Assembly (NCBI GenBank): GCA_011109175.1
Contig: RDEW01000026.1
Span: 699,695 to 763,694 of the forward strand
Direction of reading: 5' to 3'
Source: Dicyema japonicum
Taxonomy: Eukaryota > Dicyemida > Rhombozoa > Dicyemidae
Length of the DNA: 64,000 nucleotides
Below the pieces are notes generated by a model. The model was not told the DNA's origin and ran no database searches. It saw only the letters and a list, made by a program, of their open reading frames with translations. Both the position numbers and the translations under genes were made by a program. Below are positions 54,312-64,000 of the stretch, one piece after another. The stretch's first letter is position 1; each line of letters begins with the position of its first letter.

Positions 54312-54898
54312 TTACTTAAACGATTTGTTATTTGAATATTTATACTCTCTTATTTTGAGACAAGCTCCTTTAGGGTCAATTGATTTTTCTGAAACTAACA
54401 AATCTTTGAACCTCTGACTCTGTTTTCCAAAAATGCAATCAAAGCTGCTGAGTCTTGCAAAATATTCAATTTTGATTGAATCAGTTTGCAATTCTTCTGT
54501 TTTCTTAGTTCTTTTGGTAATAAGCTGCAAAGTCTCCCAAGTTCTTCAAAGAAGAGTTGATGTCATGAACTCTACTTCTGTTTATAGTTAAAACTATTTG
54601 GAGACCTCTCACGTTTATTGTTGATTTGTCTTTTCGCAAGTTCGAAGGAGAAGGCCTGGGATGTAAATTTGATTTCTTACTTTTTTGGAGACTCGTGGAC
54701 CCTAGTCGCGGAATAGTCTCCAGTATATGAGACTGAACTGTTAGAATAGTCCCAACTCTTATCATAAATATTATCAAATACATAATTATCGTAATAATGT
54801 TCATAAGCAGGTTCATATAAATTATCGATTCCATAGAAAGTGCTATTGTCTATCACATGTCCGTTGTAAAATTCGTAGCCTTCCACAGGTTGCTCCAT
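54312..54898 (-). CDS. Class I bHLH transcription factor (E-protein / Daughterless-like)
   Basis: E-proteins bind E-box DNA as dimers with tissue-specific bHLH partners (known). The ATG at 54896-54898 opens a Tyr-rich acidic N-terminus (MEQPVEGYEFYNGHVID...). The basic region and helix 1 read QINNKRERSRVHDINSSLKN, matching the E-protein NNARERLRVRDIN pattern with the DNA-contacting Glu kept. Helix 2 reads KLNILQDSAALIAFLENRVR, and then EKSIDPKGACLKIRE, the diagnostic E-protein tail (…NPKAACLKRRE). A 28-nt intron (54578-54605) and a 23-nt intron (54389-54411) are clear. The exon 1-2 junction (25 nt plus one base, or 45 nt) is unresolved. The helix 1 end needs either one added base (giving LGRLCSLLP) or a 29-nt GC-AG intron. 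The protein is much shorter than vertebrate E-proteins; the long activation domains are absent. Confidence 0.85.
54532..54538 (-). other. Possible frameshift or GC-AG intron in the E-protein
   Basis: The coding strand TTGGGAGACTTTGC needs one extra base to read LGRLCSLLP. Alternatively a 29-nt intron starting GCTTATTACC and ending AACAG removes the problem without any repair. Confidence 0.45.
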
Positions 54899-56870
54899 CG
54901 TCTAATTTTATGCACAATTTTACTGAATTATAGTATTTTCTATACTGAAAATCGTCGTTACTCCAAAATGGAACTAAAATGAACCACAGCATCAACCATT
55001 GTTGTATTTGTTAGAATAATCCATCTTTTTGCGAGAATACGAATATTTCTATTTATAGACGACTCAGAGGCAGTTCGAGTCAACAACTTGTCAAGTGGAA
55101 CTCTCAAAACTTTAATTCAGACGGTTTACATTTAATCAATAAATGAAAAATTGATTTCTATATTTTCAAATTATTTCTTATTTCTCCGTACCCCAGGTTT
55201 GTTCAATTCTTTCTCAGATTTATTTTTTCATTGAGAGTACTGAAACATTCATCCAGTAAACAATAAATTTAAAAAATACAGCCCAATATCCAGCTGGGAC
55301 ACTTTAATAATGGTCAATATTCATTTAATTTACAGAATTGTTCAATTTAGCATATGCCACAATGATTGAATTGATCGAACTGACTTTACTATGTGGATCA
55401 CTCTAAAGAGTTTTTATCACGTGCAAATATGGTTTCAAGGTTGAAACCATAAAAAGATGTGCTGCTTATTTCGAGAGGAAGTTTCTTTCATTTCTTATTG
55501 TTTGAACTCAAAATTTGGTGTTCAAGACTGAGACTATTGTCATTCAAAGTAAATTTAACATAATTTAAGAACATTAAATTGTTAAAGTAACATATTTTTC
55601 AATAAGTGTGGTTGCTTTCAAAGTTCCATTTCGTAGCAGCGATGTGGGAATCTGTTTCGATAATCTCAATAATATTCTAAGGATTGGTTTTGTAATACTC
55701 CAGTTAGCTCACTGACAGCAAAATTCATGCTCCGAAAACGTACCGATATTCGATGGAACAAATTGTTTTGTATTGAAACTCCAACAAAGAGATTTCAAGA
55801 ATGTGAAAAAATCTTAATTCTATTTTTTCCTTGTAGCTATGAGGTCGACTTGATGCGTGCATGATAACATAGGGTCCAGGATGGCTCGCAAGATGGAAAG
55901 TATCTTGTGAGTCATGTTCCACATGATTTCTTTATTTAGTTCTGATATCCGTTTTACTGACGACCACTGACTGTCGACTTTCTTTAGTTCTCGCTTGATA
56001 AGCTCGTGTTTCATTGACAATTGGATGCAAGGGACTTGAGGGTAATCCATCGAGCTCGGAGTATGATCTCATTTAGGTGTCCTATTGGTAGCAACGATCA
56101 AATGGAAATCCTCTATCCAAAACAGTGAAGGAGTTGTTCAATAAAGTACGTGAATGCGTGCCACACCACCTGTGAGAAGTTGATGATGTTCTTAGATTAT
56201 GAATTGACTTTTTTGTGAAATTTTCATATATTTGTCATGTAATAATTGTACCAAATGTGTTTTCTATTTCTTTGATTATCTTCTATTGCAGACAAAATTG
56301 GATGTGAATGCGCCTCACAACTTTTTGATCTCGCCTCAGATAGTCACTGTTCAGCATTCATCAGCATCTTGTTGTCACAATTTACTTCACCATTCTTAAA
56401 AATGGATCAGACCGTTTGTGGACAACGGTCAAATGATTTGAGGTGGTACTCATGAGATCTAAAGTTCTCCAACTGTTTATTATAGGACTTGATAGGGAAT
56501 AGGCTGTTTGAGTATTTGAGAGTCATACTCAAAGCCTGATTATTAATGGCTATTCAAATCACGTTTAGTAGTTAAAAGTGATTAAGAATATTGATTTAAA
56601 ATAATCATGTTTCTAATAATGTCCTATGGAAATCAATTCCACACCTGCTATTTGGTCAAACATTTATGTTAGGAATCCTCTACCAAAATGGGTCCAAAAT
56701 GATGATTAACTCCCCTTTTATTTCATAATAATGTTAACTCTATTTTGTAATCTAATAAATTTAAATAAACAATTATTACAGCATCATGCTCTTGTAGGCA
56801 CTCACTATCAATAAAGCAAAATTATGTAACACCAATATCGATAGGAAATCCAAAGATCGAGACTGTTCGG
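54899..56870. other. Large gene-poor region
   Basis: Mostly AT-rich. A minus-strand patch at 55725-56050 is less AT-biased and reads SMKHELIKRELKKVDSQWSS, but ends in stops without a joinable exon. No repeat family recognised. Confidence 0.4.
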
Positions 56871-57110
56871 TCACAATTTGAGAATGGACTTTGGCGTAAC
56901 AACAAATCGTGTGATGGAGGAATATTTTATGGAACAAGGAAGATTATTCCGGGGAAGGCCTAGGACAACTATACCATCTGTGTTAAATCAAGACTTAACA
57001 TTAGTCTACAATCATCCAGAAAACTTCCCCTGGACGGCACTGCCTTCACGATCGAATATTTTTATGATGGAGACTTCTAGAGATGTGGACCAGAAAGAAT
57101 AACCTACTAA
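56871..57110 (+). mobile_element. LINE-B C-terminal fragment
   Basis: LRMDFGVTTNRVMEEYF and LFRGRPRTTIPSVLNQDLT, the conserved end domain of LINE-B, with no RT. Confidence 0.75.
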
Positions 57111-57340
57111 GCCTAAACGTTAATGGAGTGAGACAGTCTACTTTAATAATTTTAATAAACTATGACAATACATCACAAGGACTCCGATCGTTCCGTACGG
57201 ATACAATCAAAGTCTACACCCTCAATTACTTTATTGAAAGACCAAGCATGGAAAAGCTAGGATCACGTAATTAGTGTTTTAATATCTTTTTTGGTGGTCT
57301 TTGATTATTATTATAGGCAACTATCGTAGAAACATAATTG
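57111..57340. other. Short spacer between opposing LINE-B copies
   Basis: Begins NNLLSLNVNGV-like (57090-57120), which may be the start of a LINE-B endonuclease (LLSFNVRGI), then loses similarity. Confidence 0.35.
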
Positions 57341-58740
57341 TTATAATTCCACACGTGCGGCACTTAAAGCGATTTTTCGGATCAATATCGTCCATCCTTC
57401 CCTGTTACACGCCAAACTTCTCATAGCATCCAGATCCTCCCCACGTACGAGTCTCCGGTTGATTTCCTTGAGATACTCATCCGGTAACGTAGTACGCGGC
57501 GCCTTCGATATTTCTTTCCACTTGCAGCGAAATATTCCTCCATTGCCAAATTTGCAGGTGATGTGGGGTCTATCCATAGGACGTGTCCAAACACTCTCCA
57601 TCGGGCATCCACCACATCCCAAGTCACAGGTCTCGTTGAGCACTTTTGGTACAGTGCCTCATTGTTGATCCGTGTCGGCCATTGTACCCTGCATATTATT
57701 CGTAATTGCCTTCGGTGGAAGGAGTTAAGATTTTTGTTTTTTGAGATCGAAATCTCCCAGCAGGAAGAGTTATATAGCAGGACCGGCTTCACGAAAGCAT
57801 TATAGAGGCGCAAACGAAGCGCGATCGTTACCGGTCTGTTAGCCAACCAATCCGTCTTCATCCTGTTCAGTGCGACCGTCGATAGTACTTTCCTCCGGGT
57901 TATGTCCTCACTGTCCCTGAGGAGGGAGCCGAGCTTTCTGGAACGTCTCCATCCCTCTTCCAATCTTGATCCCATGCGTACGATTTTTACAATTTCAGTT
58001 TTAGTTGTATTCACCGTAAAAAAACCATTTCCCAAGTTCTGCAGGGGCAACCTAAAGTAACTGCCTCAAGGCTTGTAGTCGCACTCTCTTTGGTGTGTGG
58101 CACAACGCCACTATGCCCCAGACAATATCAGCGGTAGATCTTCCTGTCCTGAATCTCTATGGCTCTACAGGCTCTTGCACATGATCCAGACAAGGACTTT
58201 CTTAGCGTATTGAGTAGGGTGACTGGCGCAGGTTTTCCACTCTTATTCGGTTTTTGAATCGGCACCAGAATTCTTTTGCCAACGAAAGAAGGTCGTTAGT
58301 TGCAAACATTTCGTTTAATACTTTGGCCACGAATTCCACCAGGGTTTTGGGGCCGTACTTCAGTAACTCAGCACTTATGCCATCCGGTCCTGACGAGCAA
58401 TTGCACTTCAGTCTTTATATTGCTTTCATAACTTCTCCACAGTGATTTCATTTACAAAATTTCCTGCATTACCAGTGATTAGGTCCTTTTCCCAATCAAC
58501 GTCAAAGAGTCGTTCAAAATGAGTAGCAATAAGTTCGGCTTGTTCCGTAGCGTCAAAAATCATATTCCTTTGTTATCCTGAATTTTTAGATTGCCCTTTT
58601 GGTCCTCTTAAGTCGCCAAGAACATCTGCGCACAATCCTTTAGATTCTCCACTTCCTTAGCCTGGCATCCAAAAAGTTTGATCTTCGATTCCCAAATAAA
58701 TAATAATTTTGCTTCTGACATTATGTTCCTACAAGTTTGT
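57341..58740 (-). mobile_element. LINE-B remnant (RT N-region to C-terminus)
   Basis: Minus frame 57421-58050: NTTKTEIVKIVRMGSRLEEG, KLGSLLRDSEDITRRKVLST, FVKPVLLYNSSCWEIS and WRVFGHVLWIDPTSPANLAM. The upstream RT N-region at 58130-58640 is in fragments; the RT catalytic core is mostly lost near 58060. Confidence 0.82.
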
Positions 58741-59010
58741 GTCGGAATATGTGACCAATTCAATTAAAATATCCAATTTATTGTTAATAAAACAAGATCA
58801 CTGTTAAACCAATACAAAGTGATCCCGAGGCAAACCGATAATGCATCAGTTTCCTAACTCTAATATATATAGAAATTTTGAATATAATAATAACCAAAAG
58901 TCAGAATTAAACTATTTATAACTGATTGGCTGTATTAATTTATTTTCTTTCGTTTTGAGCCATTCCTTAGCTATCTAACTGCAACCTCTTGGTCACCATC
59001 ACCAATCTGA
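58741..59010. other. AT-rich spacer
   Basis: No coding signal. It holds GTGTCGGAATATGTGACC and TGATCC motifs that may belong to a repeat end. Confidence 0.35.
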
Positions 59011-59016
59011 TCTTCA

Positions 59017-59226
59017 CTACAGTATTGTTGTTTTTATGGGCACAATCCCGTCATCCTCAATTTCTTCTAGAGACTTTCGTCGTAAGAAATGAATGACCTC
59101 ACTAAAATCACTCTCTTGAAAGTTTATCCCATGTCGGTGCTCCACTAACATGCTTTCAAGAGTTTTCTTTAACACAATAGATTGAATATATGCCCTCGGA
59201 ATTATATCCACATCTAAAACATCCAT
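59017..59226 (-). mobile_element. LINE-C C-terminal fragment
   Basis: The minus frame reads RAYIQSIVLKKTLESMLVEH, related to LQSTVLKRTLESLTMEYRR of the copy at 2500-4400 and to 62640-62720. Confidence 0.65.
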
Positions 59227-59229
59227 ATA

Positions 59230-60090
59230 TGACTTGTAGGACTTACATTTCCTCCCAAGTCAATAGGGATAATTTTATTGACGAATCGAGTCTAAGAATG
59301 ATCCAATTTTTCTATCTAACACAGAGGTTCCTTGTGAGAGTTGGAAACTCACTCAATTTGAAACAAACATAGGCACTCCTCAAGACTCTTCTCTCCGCTT
59401 TCAATATACTTGGAGGCCAACTATGAGGGAACTGAGACCATTATACCAAGAAACATAGAAGAAGTGATTTATGCTGATGATGTCGACCTAATCTCTGAAG
59501 ACAAAGAACTCCTGGAACATGTACTAGAAAAGCACCAGATATACGTGGGAAATGGTTCTCACCGTTAACAGGGAAAAAACAGAACGGACAGAAACTCACT
59601 CGAAGAGAATGGAGACACACAAAGAAACTTGGCTTCCTATTAGGAGATAGTGAAGATATCATATGGGAAAAACCATGGCAAACGCGGCATTACACAGGCT
59701 GACAAACCTATGGCTAAAACGGAAAGGGAATAACATAAAACAAAGGAGAATGTTATACGGCACCTTTATCAAACCAATCATCCTAGACTTTTTTGACACG
59801 TCCTGAGGTCGGACCCAATATCCCCCCTGAATATCGCAATGGAAGATTACTACTCCTCCAATGTAAAACGCTTTCGTGAAAGACCGAAAACAACCCTCCG
59901 TCGTTTTACAAAACGATCTGAAAGCCGTGAAGAAAACATTGGCATCTGGTGACGATTTGGACACACTGAGGGACCTAGCTAAGAAAAGAATAGCGTGGAG
60001 CAAGCTAACTAATTCTCTTCTATTTTTTGCTGCACATGCGGGGGTATAAATATTATGGCTTTCGTGAAAGTGCTAATAATAATGAGTAAA
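59230..60090 (+). mobile_element. LINE-B 3' half remnant
   Basis: In shifting frames: DESSLRMIQFFYLTQRFLVR, then EEVIYADDVDLISEDKELLE (59458-59517, motif C kept), GFLLGDSEDI, RMLYGTFIKPII and RPKTTLRRFTK. The 3' end reads ATGGCTTTCGTGAAAGTGCT, then AATAATAAT. Many frameshifts. Confidence 0.8.
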
Positions 60091-60203
60091 TTTAACTTTT
60101 TAAAAAATTTTATTAAATTAATAGCTCACGTATTATTGTAAAACCATTTCTTTTCCTTCCCTCTGATGGCGTAATTGAACCCACCTTACTCAGGAGACAG
60201 CCA

Positions 60204-60610
60204 ATGCCTGGCCGACATTCAAAAAAATCCTATCACCCAAAAGTAAAAATCTTACCACCCAATTTGGCCGATATCGCCCAGGTTGACCACTGCACTAAAA
60301 GATGAGGAAGAAAATAATTTACAAAGGGGATCCAACATGATAAAGTCTATGAAATTCACAATAAAATCTGCTTTAGTCTAATTTTCTAATCAAATATTAT
60401 GCCTTTTATCTCAAAAAACCTTTAAGACCACCAAGTTTATCTGGAGTGAAATTATTCAAAAAGATGGACCACGTGAGCCGAGCACGTTCAATTACCAAAA
60501 AATCCAGATGTCCGAATTTAATGACCACTATGGAACTGAAGCATATCATTCCTTCATCTTTATCGATCAAAATGAATTCAGAAATATGCATATGTTAAAC
60601 CAATATATAA
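60204..60610 (+). CDS. Uncharacterised candidate gene with short introns
   Basis: ATG at 60204 opens MPGRHSKKSYHPKVKILPPN, then LADIAQ. A 25-nt GT...AG intron can be placed just after, followed by EENNLQRGSNMIKSMKFTIK. A later open stretch (60415-60590) reads TTKFIWSEIIQKDGPREPST and NYQKIQMSEFNDHYGTEAYH. The joins are not all resolved and no family is recognised. It could be a real gene, since it is not repetitive within the window. Confidence 0.3.
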
Positions 60611-60699
60611 GTAAACATTTCAAATTTACTGTCTAATTTTCAACCAATGCTCATCTCCAAAATCACCGAACACAAATTCTCTAACAAGATTCACTCCCT

Positions 60700-61320
60700 A
60701 CACCTTATTTCACTTTTTGTGAGCCTTTTATTCTACATCAATACACATCAATCATCTCGAAGTTTATTGCTGAAGGTTTTAACTCATTAAAAAACTCTCC
60801 TCATGTCATTGGATGTCATCAAGACATTTGACTCTGTTCTTCGGAAAACACTCACAAAGAAAATAATCGGAATTATCCCAACATAAACCCATAACTTTTA
60901 AATTTGTGAGAAGTAGTGGACAGTGACTAGCGTTGAAACACATTTTCTATCTAATAGAACTCCACAAAATTTTTAACTGTCTTCAACTTCCAAATAAATG
61001 AAATGCAATGATAGAGACTATCGAGAAATTCCTCTTTTTGTACAAAAAATGATGGAAACTTATGGTTTACTGGGAAAGTACTTGACAAATTATATTTATG
61101 CACAAATCAATAAAATATGAAGCCAACTATCTTCCTAAACAACAGGGTTATTCCAGCTAACAACAATTCAATCACATGTGAACAAAGATTTTCTTTCTCG
61201 TCTATAGCCAGGAGCGCTGAAAAGATTGATAAAGATCGTCTTAAAACCTGTCAGTAACAGTGTTGGATGCATTTAGTTTATCCAGCCATAATCTGCACAA
61301 ACATGAGTACAATTTATCCA
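60700..61320 (+). mobile_element. LINE-A RT scraps, very decayed
   Basis: FIAEGFNSLKNSPHVI (near 60760) recalls FIAEGFNSPKPHQRTV of the copy at 39421-40935. Near 60820-60850 IKTFDSVLRKTLTKKI is a motif A relic. Beyond this only isolated similarity remains. Confidence 0.5.
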
Positions 61321-61670
61321 CCAGATTTATAATTTGAGACCATGCCTCTGAATGGGTAACATTATCGTGTATTCCCATTGAATACTAAGGCTTTCAATAT
61401 TTCCCTGTTCCCGTGATTAAGGTGGTATAGTTAACCTTTGTTTTTCTTGACCTTAAGTTCCCATCACAGATATTACTTTCACTCTAATTTTGAGACAATA
61501 ATAGAGTCCACCGTGTTAGTCCCATGTTAATAAGTTAATTATTAATTTATTCATTTTCCTCTTCTCTGACGATTGGTTCTCCTAAATTACGTCATATCAA
61601 TATAAACCATCTATTTTTATTTCAACTTTACTATTCTTTTTTTAACCTGATCTTTCCAGTCACCTTCGTT
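61320..61670. other. AT-rich spacer
   Basis: No coding or repeat signal recognised. Confidence 0.4.
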
Positions 61671-61673
61671 TGA

Positions 61674-61931
61674 ATGCTTCTCTTCCAATGGATTGCCTTA
61701 ACTAAGTCAAGACCGAACCCACAAAAACCAGATCTTCAAGGAATGGAAGATCCCCGAGTTTTGAAACTCATTCCAATCTTTAACCATATTATTCGACATA
61801 TAAAGGACCTAAACCATCATAGTAACGACTACTTTCAGTTTTTTGAGGACATTGACTCCTTTCATCTTTTCGATGTTATTATAAGATATCCACAACTCCT
61901 CCAAGGTGTCTCCGACAGCTTCCTTGTATAA
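61674..61931 (+). CDS. Possible exon or small gene, unassigned (up to 85 aa)
   Basis: One open frame. The internal ATG at 61743 gives [20 protein letters not shown], then [20 protein letters not shown] and stop at 61931. A CTTTCCAG just upstream could be a splice acceptor. There is no recognisable domain and no neighbours to join. Confidence 0.25.
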   Translation: MLLFQWIALTKSRPNPQKPDLQGMEDPRVLKLIPIFNHIIRHIKDLNHHSNDYFQFFEDIDSFHLFDVIIRYPQLLQGVSDSFLV

Positions 61932-62455
61932 ATATGAATAAAACTAATCCAGTGAAACTCTTGATGTTGTTCCTTCCTAGAGATAGAATTGTTAAATTTT
62001 CTAGATTTCACAGAATTTTTACTTAGTCCATTCAAATTGGCGATCTTTTCGATGCAATTTGTAGATAAAGATAGCTTTCTATGGAATATAAGTTTGGGAT
62101 CACTTGACGTTCGTTAATGTTGACAGTGAGGCATCCATTTTCTCGATTGGAGGAAGATAAGCCATTAGTTTGATTTCAGTCGAATTTTGTGCTTTCTCTT
62201 TGTTGATTTCTTCCTTTATATAAATATTTCTCAAAACCCATTTTGTCAACGCTTCCTTTATGGTAGTAGCCTTGCTCTAAGTTTTAATAGAAAACAGCCA
62301 AACTACCATTTTATCAGCTGCTTAGCAACAATACTTTTAATTTATAAATGGACGAGTTAGAAGCGATGGATAATCATTTTTTAACTATTCTGTGATCTCA
62401 CTGGCATTATACTCCTTCGAGTAATATAGTTAATCAAAATTCCAAATAAACATTA
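61932..62455. other. AT-rich spacer
   Basis: No coding or repeat signal recognised. Confidence 0.4.
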
Positions 62456-62790
62456 TATTCGACTGCAACCAAAGTACACAATAAAATCAAAGTATTATCT
62501 AAGAAGAATGAGATTGTACAAGTTGAAATCACTTCACAAAAAGCACCCAAACATACAGAGGTGAATAAGCTACACAAGTATGACCCACTCGCTGGATAAT
62601 TGAGAATGTTATACGCCTGTGAGAATTATTCCTGTTGTTTTGACATGGGATATATTCAATCGGTGGTGTTAAAGAAAACATTAGAAAGTATTATTGTCGA
62701 GCACAAAAGTCAAGAAACCAATTGAGGAAATCCTTTACGCGACTGGAAGAGTGGGAAACTCATTACACTGGCGAATAGATGAACCCGCAG
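62456..62790 (+). mobile_element. LINE-C C-terminal fragment
   Basis: Reads KVLSKKNEIVQVEITSQKAP, parallel to SGRVLIIEVGITSQ at 3960-4010. In another frame it continues GYIQSVVLKKTLESIIVEH. Frame-broken. Confidence 0.65.
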
Positions 62791-63039
62791 TCTTGGAGAG
62801 GTAGAAATCAGGTAGATGGCTGGTTAAAAGAATAAGGATACGCTAGTCTAGTCATAACTCTCATATTGTTAATTCTTAATGAAACTCATATTTTTCTCGA
62901 TATCGTATTCCGAATCAAGTGCAAGAATTTATCATCTAAGAGCTGACACAAAATAGCATCATTTTCTTGATAAAATTTACAATTTGAGTTTATTTCATTA
63001 AAAGTAAGGTTTTATGAAAAGCATTGGAAGACATGTGTT

Positions 63040-63640
63040 AATAAAATTTTAATTTTTTCCAATCTGTATTAAAAATTGTGGCAAATTTAAAGATTGGTCA
63101 ATTTGCGAGGATTCACTCGCGGCTGTTCTTTTATTAACCATGTGGGTAGGATACCCATAATAATAATTTGGTGATTTTATTCCTCCTGTGAGCCGATCCA
63201 ACGGACTATATCTGTGCCAAGGATTCTGACAGCTTAATAGCAAATGTGACGAATAAATGATCTTTCAAAATTGCTTCTGTACTTCCTTCACTTCTGATCC
63301 TCGGCTTGCTTATAAGCATAACCTGAGTCCGAAAATAAATCGACCAAATTCTTTGGAGAGTATGTATCAAAACATGTAGCGTCCCAAACCAGGTTCCGCC
63401 CATTAACGAAAAAGAACGTTATCATCCCGTCAGGGACGTTTTTCATCGTCTACGGTGAGACCAGTCAGCTCCAAATGGAGTGATGGGCAGCAGAGGAAAG
63501 TGCGTTTTAACCTCTCGTTGAGACAGACATGAGTTGGTAAATGGCCCGGTCTCAATCTGTACGATAGTGGATAGTGGCCATAAAGATCGATCAAACGTTT
63601 ACAGCGACATTTTCCGCACACATTATTATCTTAGTCTCTC
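63040..63640 (-). mobile_element. LINE-D C-terminal region
   Basis: The minus strand reads CRLSPGRLPTHVCLNE-like sequence, then VPDGMITFF, GRNLVWDATCFDTYSP and SGYAYKQAEDQK, as in the RPDGmt...VWDaT..DT...AA.....K order of this protein family. Frames shift between segments, and YRLRPGHLPTH shows the damage. Confidence 0.7.
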
Positions 63641-63761
63641 CACAGCCTACGCCCGATTACACTAATGAATAGGATAAGAAAAATACTTTTCCTTGTTGTG
63701 CTGAATCGTATTTCAGGACTGTAAATGAGTTTTTGAATCCAAATCAAAGTGGATTCAGACC

Positions 63762-64000
63762 ATAGTATAGTATTTATAGCTCCGCATAGGCAGGACACAC
63801 ACTTTAAGTAAAGAACAGTTAATTTTAACTAATCGTAGAACCAAGGAATGATCTTCACTTTTTTTTTCTTGTGTGTGAATCCTTTCTAGACAATCCAGTT
63901 CCGCAGTGAGTATCCACTGAAGACGGCGTCACTCGTCAAACCCTTTTGGCATCATAGATGCGTGGAACCTTCCATTAGGTGAACAGCAGCGAAAATCGAA
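63762..64000 (-). repeat. tRNA-derived SINE, copy 2 (runs off right edge)
   Basis: On the minus strand from the right edge: TTCGATTTTCGCTGCTGTTC (box B onward), GACGAGTGACGCC, CATTCCTTGGTTCTACG, TTTACTTAAAGTGTG and GCGGAGCTATAAATA. These blocks are in the same order as in 37326-37555. Box A would lie outside the window. Confidence 0.7.

Noticed and set aside
54581-54605. Loss of the DNA-contacting Glu in the bHLH basic region (reading INRSRVHDIN)
   Set aside because: That reading ignores a 28-nt intron; splicing it gives NNKRERSRVHDIN with the Glu present.
55725-56050. Minus-strand gene with MKHELIKRELKKVD-type sequence
   Set aside because: Two overlapping frames with stops and no intron pair that joins them.
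1-64000. CRISPR arrays, operons, ribosome binding sites, rRNA
   Set aside because: Nothing of this kind is visible; the genes are intron-containing and animal-type.

Overview
The window comes from a compact, AT-rich animal genome. It holds host genes of clearly metazoan type (beta-catenin, a class I bHLH E-protein, site-1 protease, RBM22, LRRC9, a Prune-type DHH phosphoesterase, an Ig-like membrane protein). Every intron that can be read between conserved exons is tiny: mostly 21-26 nt, most often exactly 23 nt, with GT...AG ends. Such introns in animal genes are the reported hallmark of dicyemid mesozoans (Dicyema and relatives), so a dicyemid is the most likely source. This is inferred from gene structure, not from a database search.

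Layout. 1-314: the start of a small Cys-rich membrane-protein gene on the minus strand; a complete paralogue lies at 10034-10436. 397-9675: dead retrotransposon pieces and two SINE-like repeats. 11100-11700: hAT transposase remnant. 12328-13649: RBM22 (minus). 13790-16290: LINE-A remains, a perfect 34-bp inverted repeat, a hAT-type terminus and a LINE-D piece. 16986-21359: LRRC9 (plus). 21600-28104: LINE-A remains, then a nearly whole LINE-A and a full-length LINE-B flanked by a perfect 15-bp target-site duplication. 28531-29745: Prune-like phosphoesterase (plus). 30692-31907: Ig-like type I membrane protein (minus). 33465-36685: site-1 protease, MBTPS1 (minus). 36784-47165: nested LINEs, a tRNA-derived SINE, and a tandem duplication with PIF1/Helitron helicase remnants around a single N. 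47509-49577: beta-catenin (plus). 49660-54110: more LINE pieces and two uncertain small genes. 54312-54898: bHLH E-protein (minus). 56878-64000: LINE-B, C, D and A fragments, uncertain exons, and a second tRNA-SINE copy at the right edge.

Four non-LTR retrotransposon families are labelled here for convenience. LINE-A is APE-type, Jockey/CR1-like, with a 3' end hairpin. LINE-B is APE-type with an RT of the form 'TPQGDSLSPLLF..YLEAA' and a (TAA)n tail. LINE-C is annotated-R2-like, with a C-terminal 'KPDIVV' nuclease-like domain. LINE-D is recognised by its C-terminal Cys/His block and 'VWDAT' motif. Together with two SINE families they fill much of the space between genes. The host genes are separate transcription units rather than an operon, although they cover signalling, splicing, proteolysis and transcription.

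Several otherwise well-conserved host genes lack exactly one base in a conserved exon (RBM22 twice, beta-catenin, LRRC9, probably the E-protein). Restoring one base at each site gives RBM22 and beta-catenin reading frames whose spliced length is an exact multiple of three. Consensus errors are the simplest reading.
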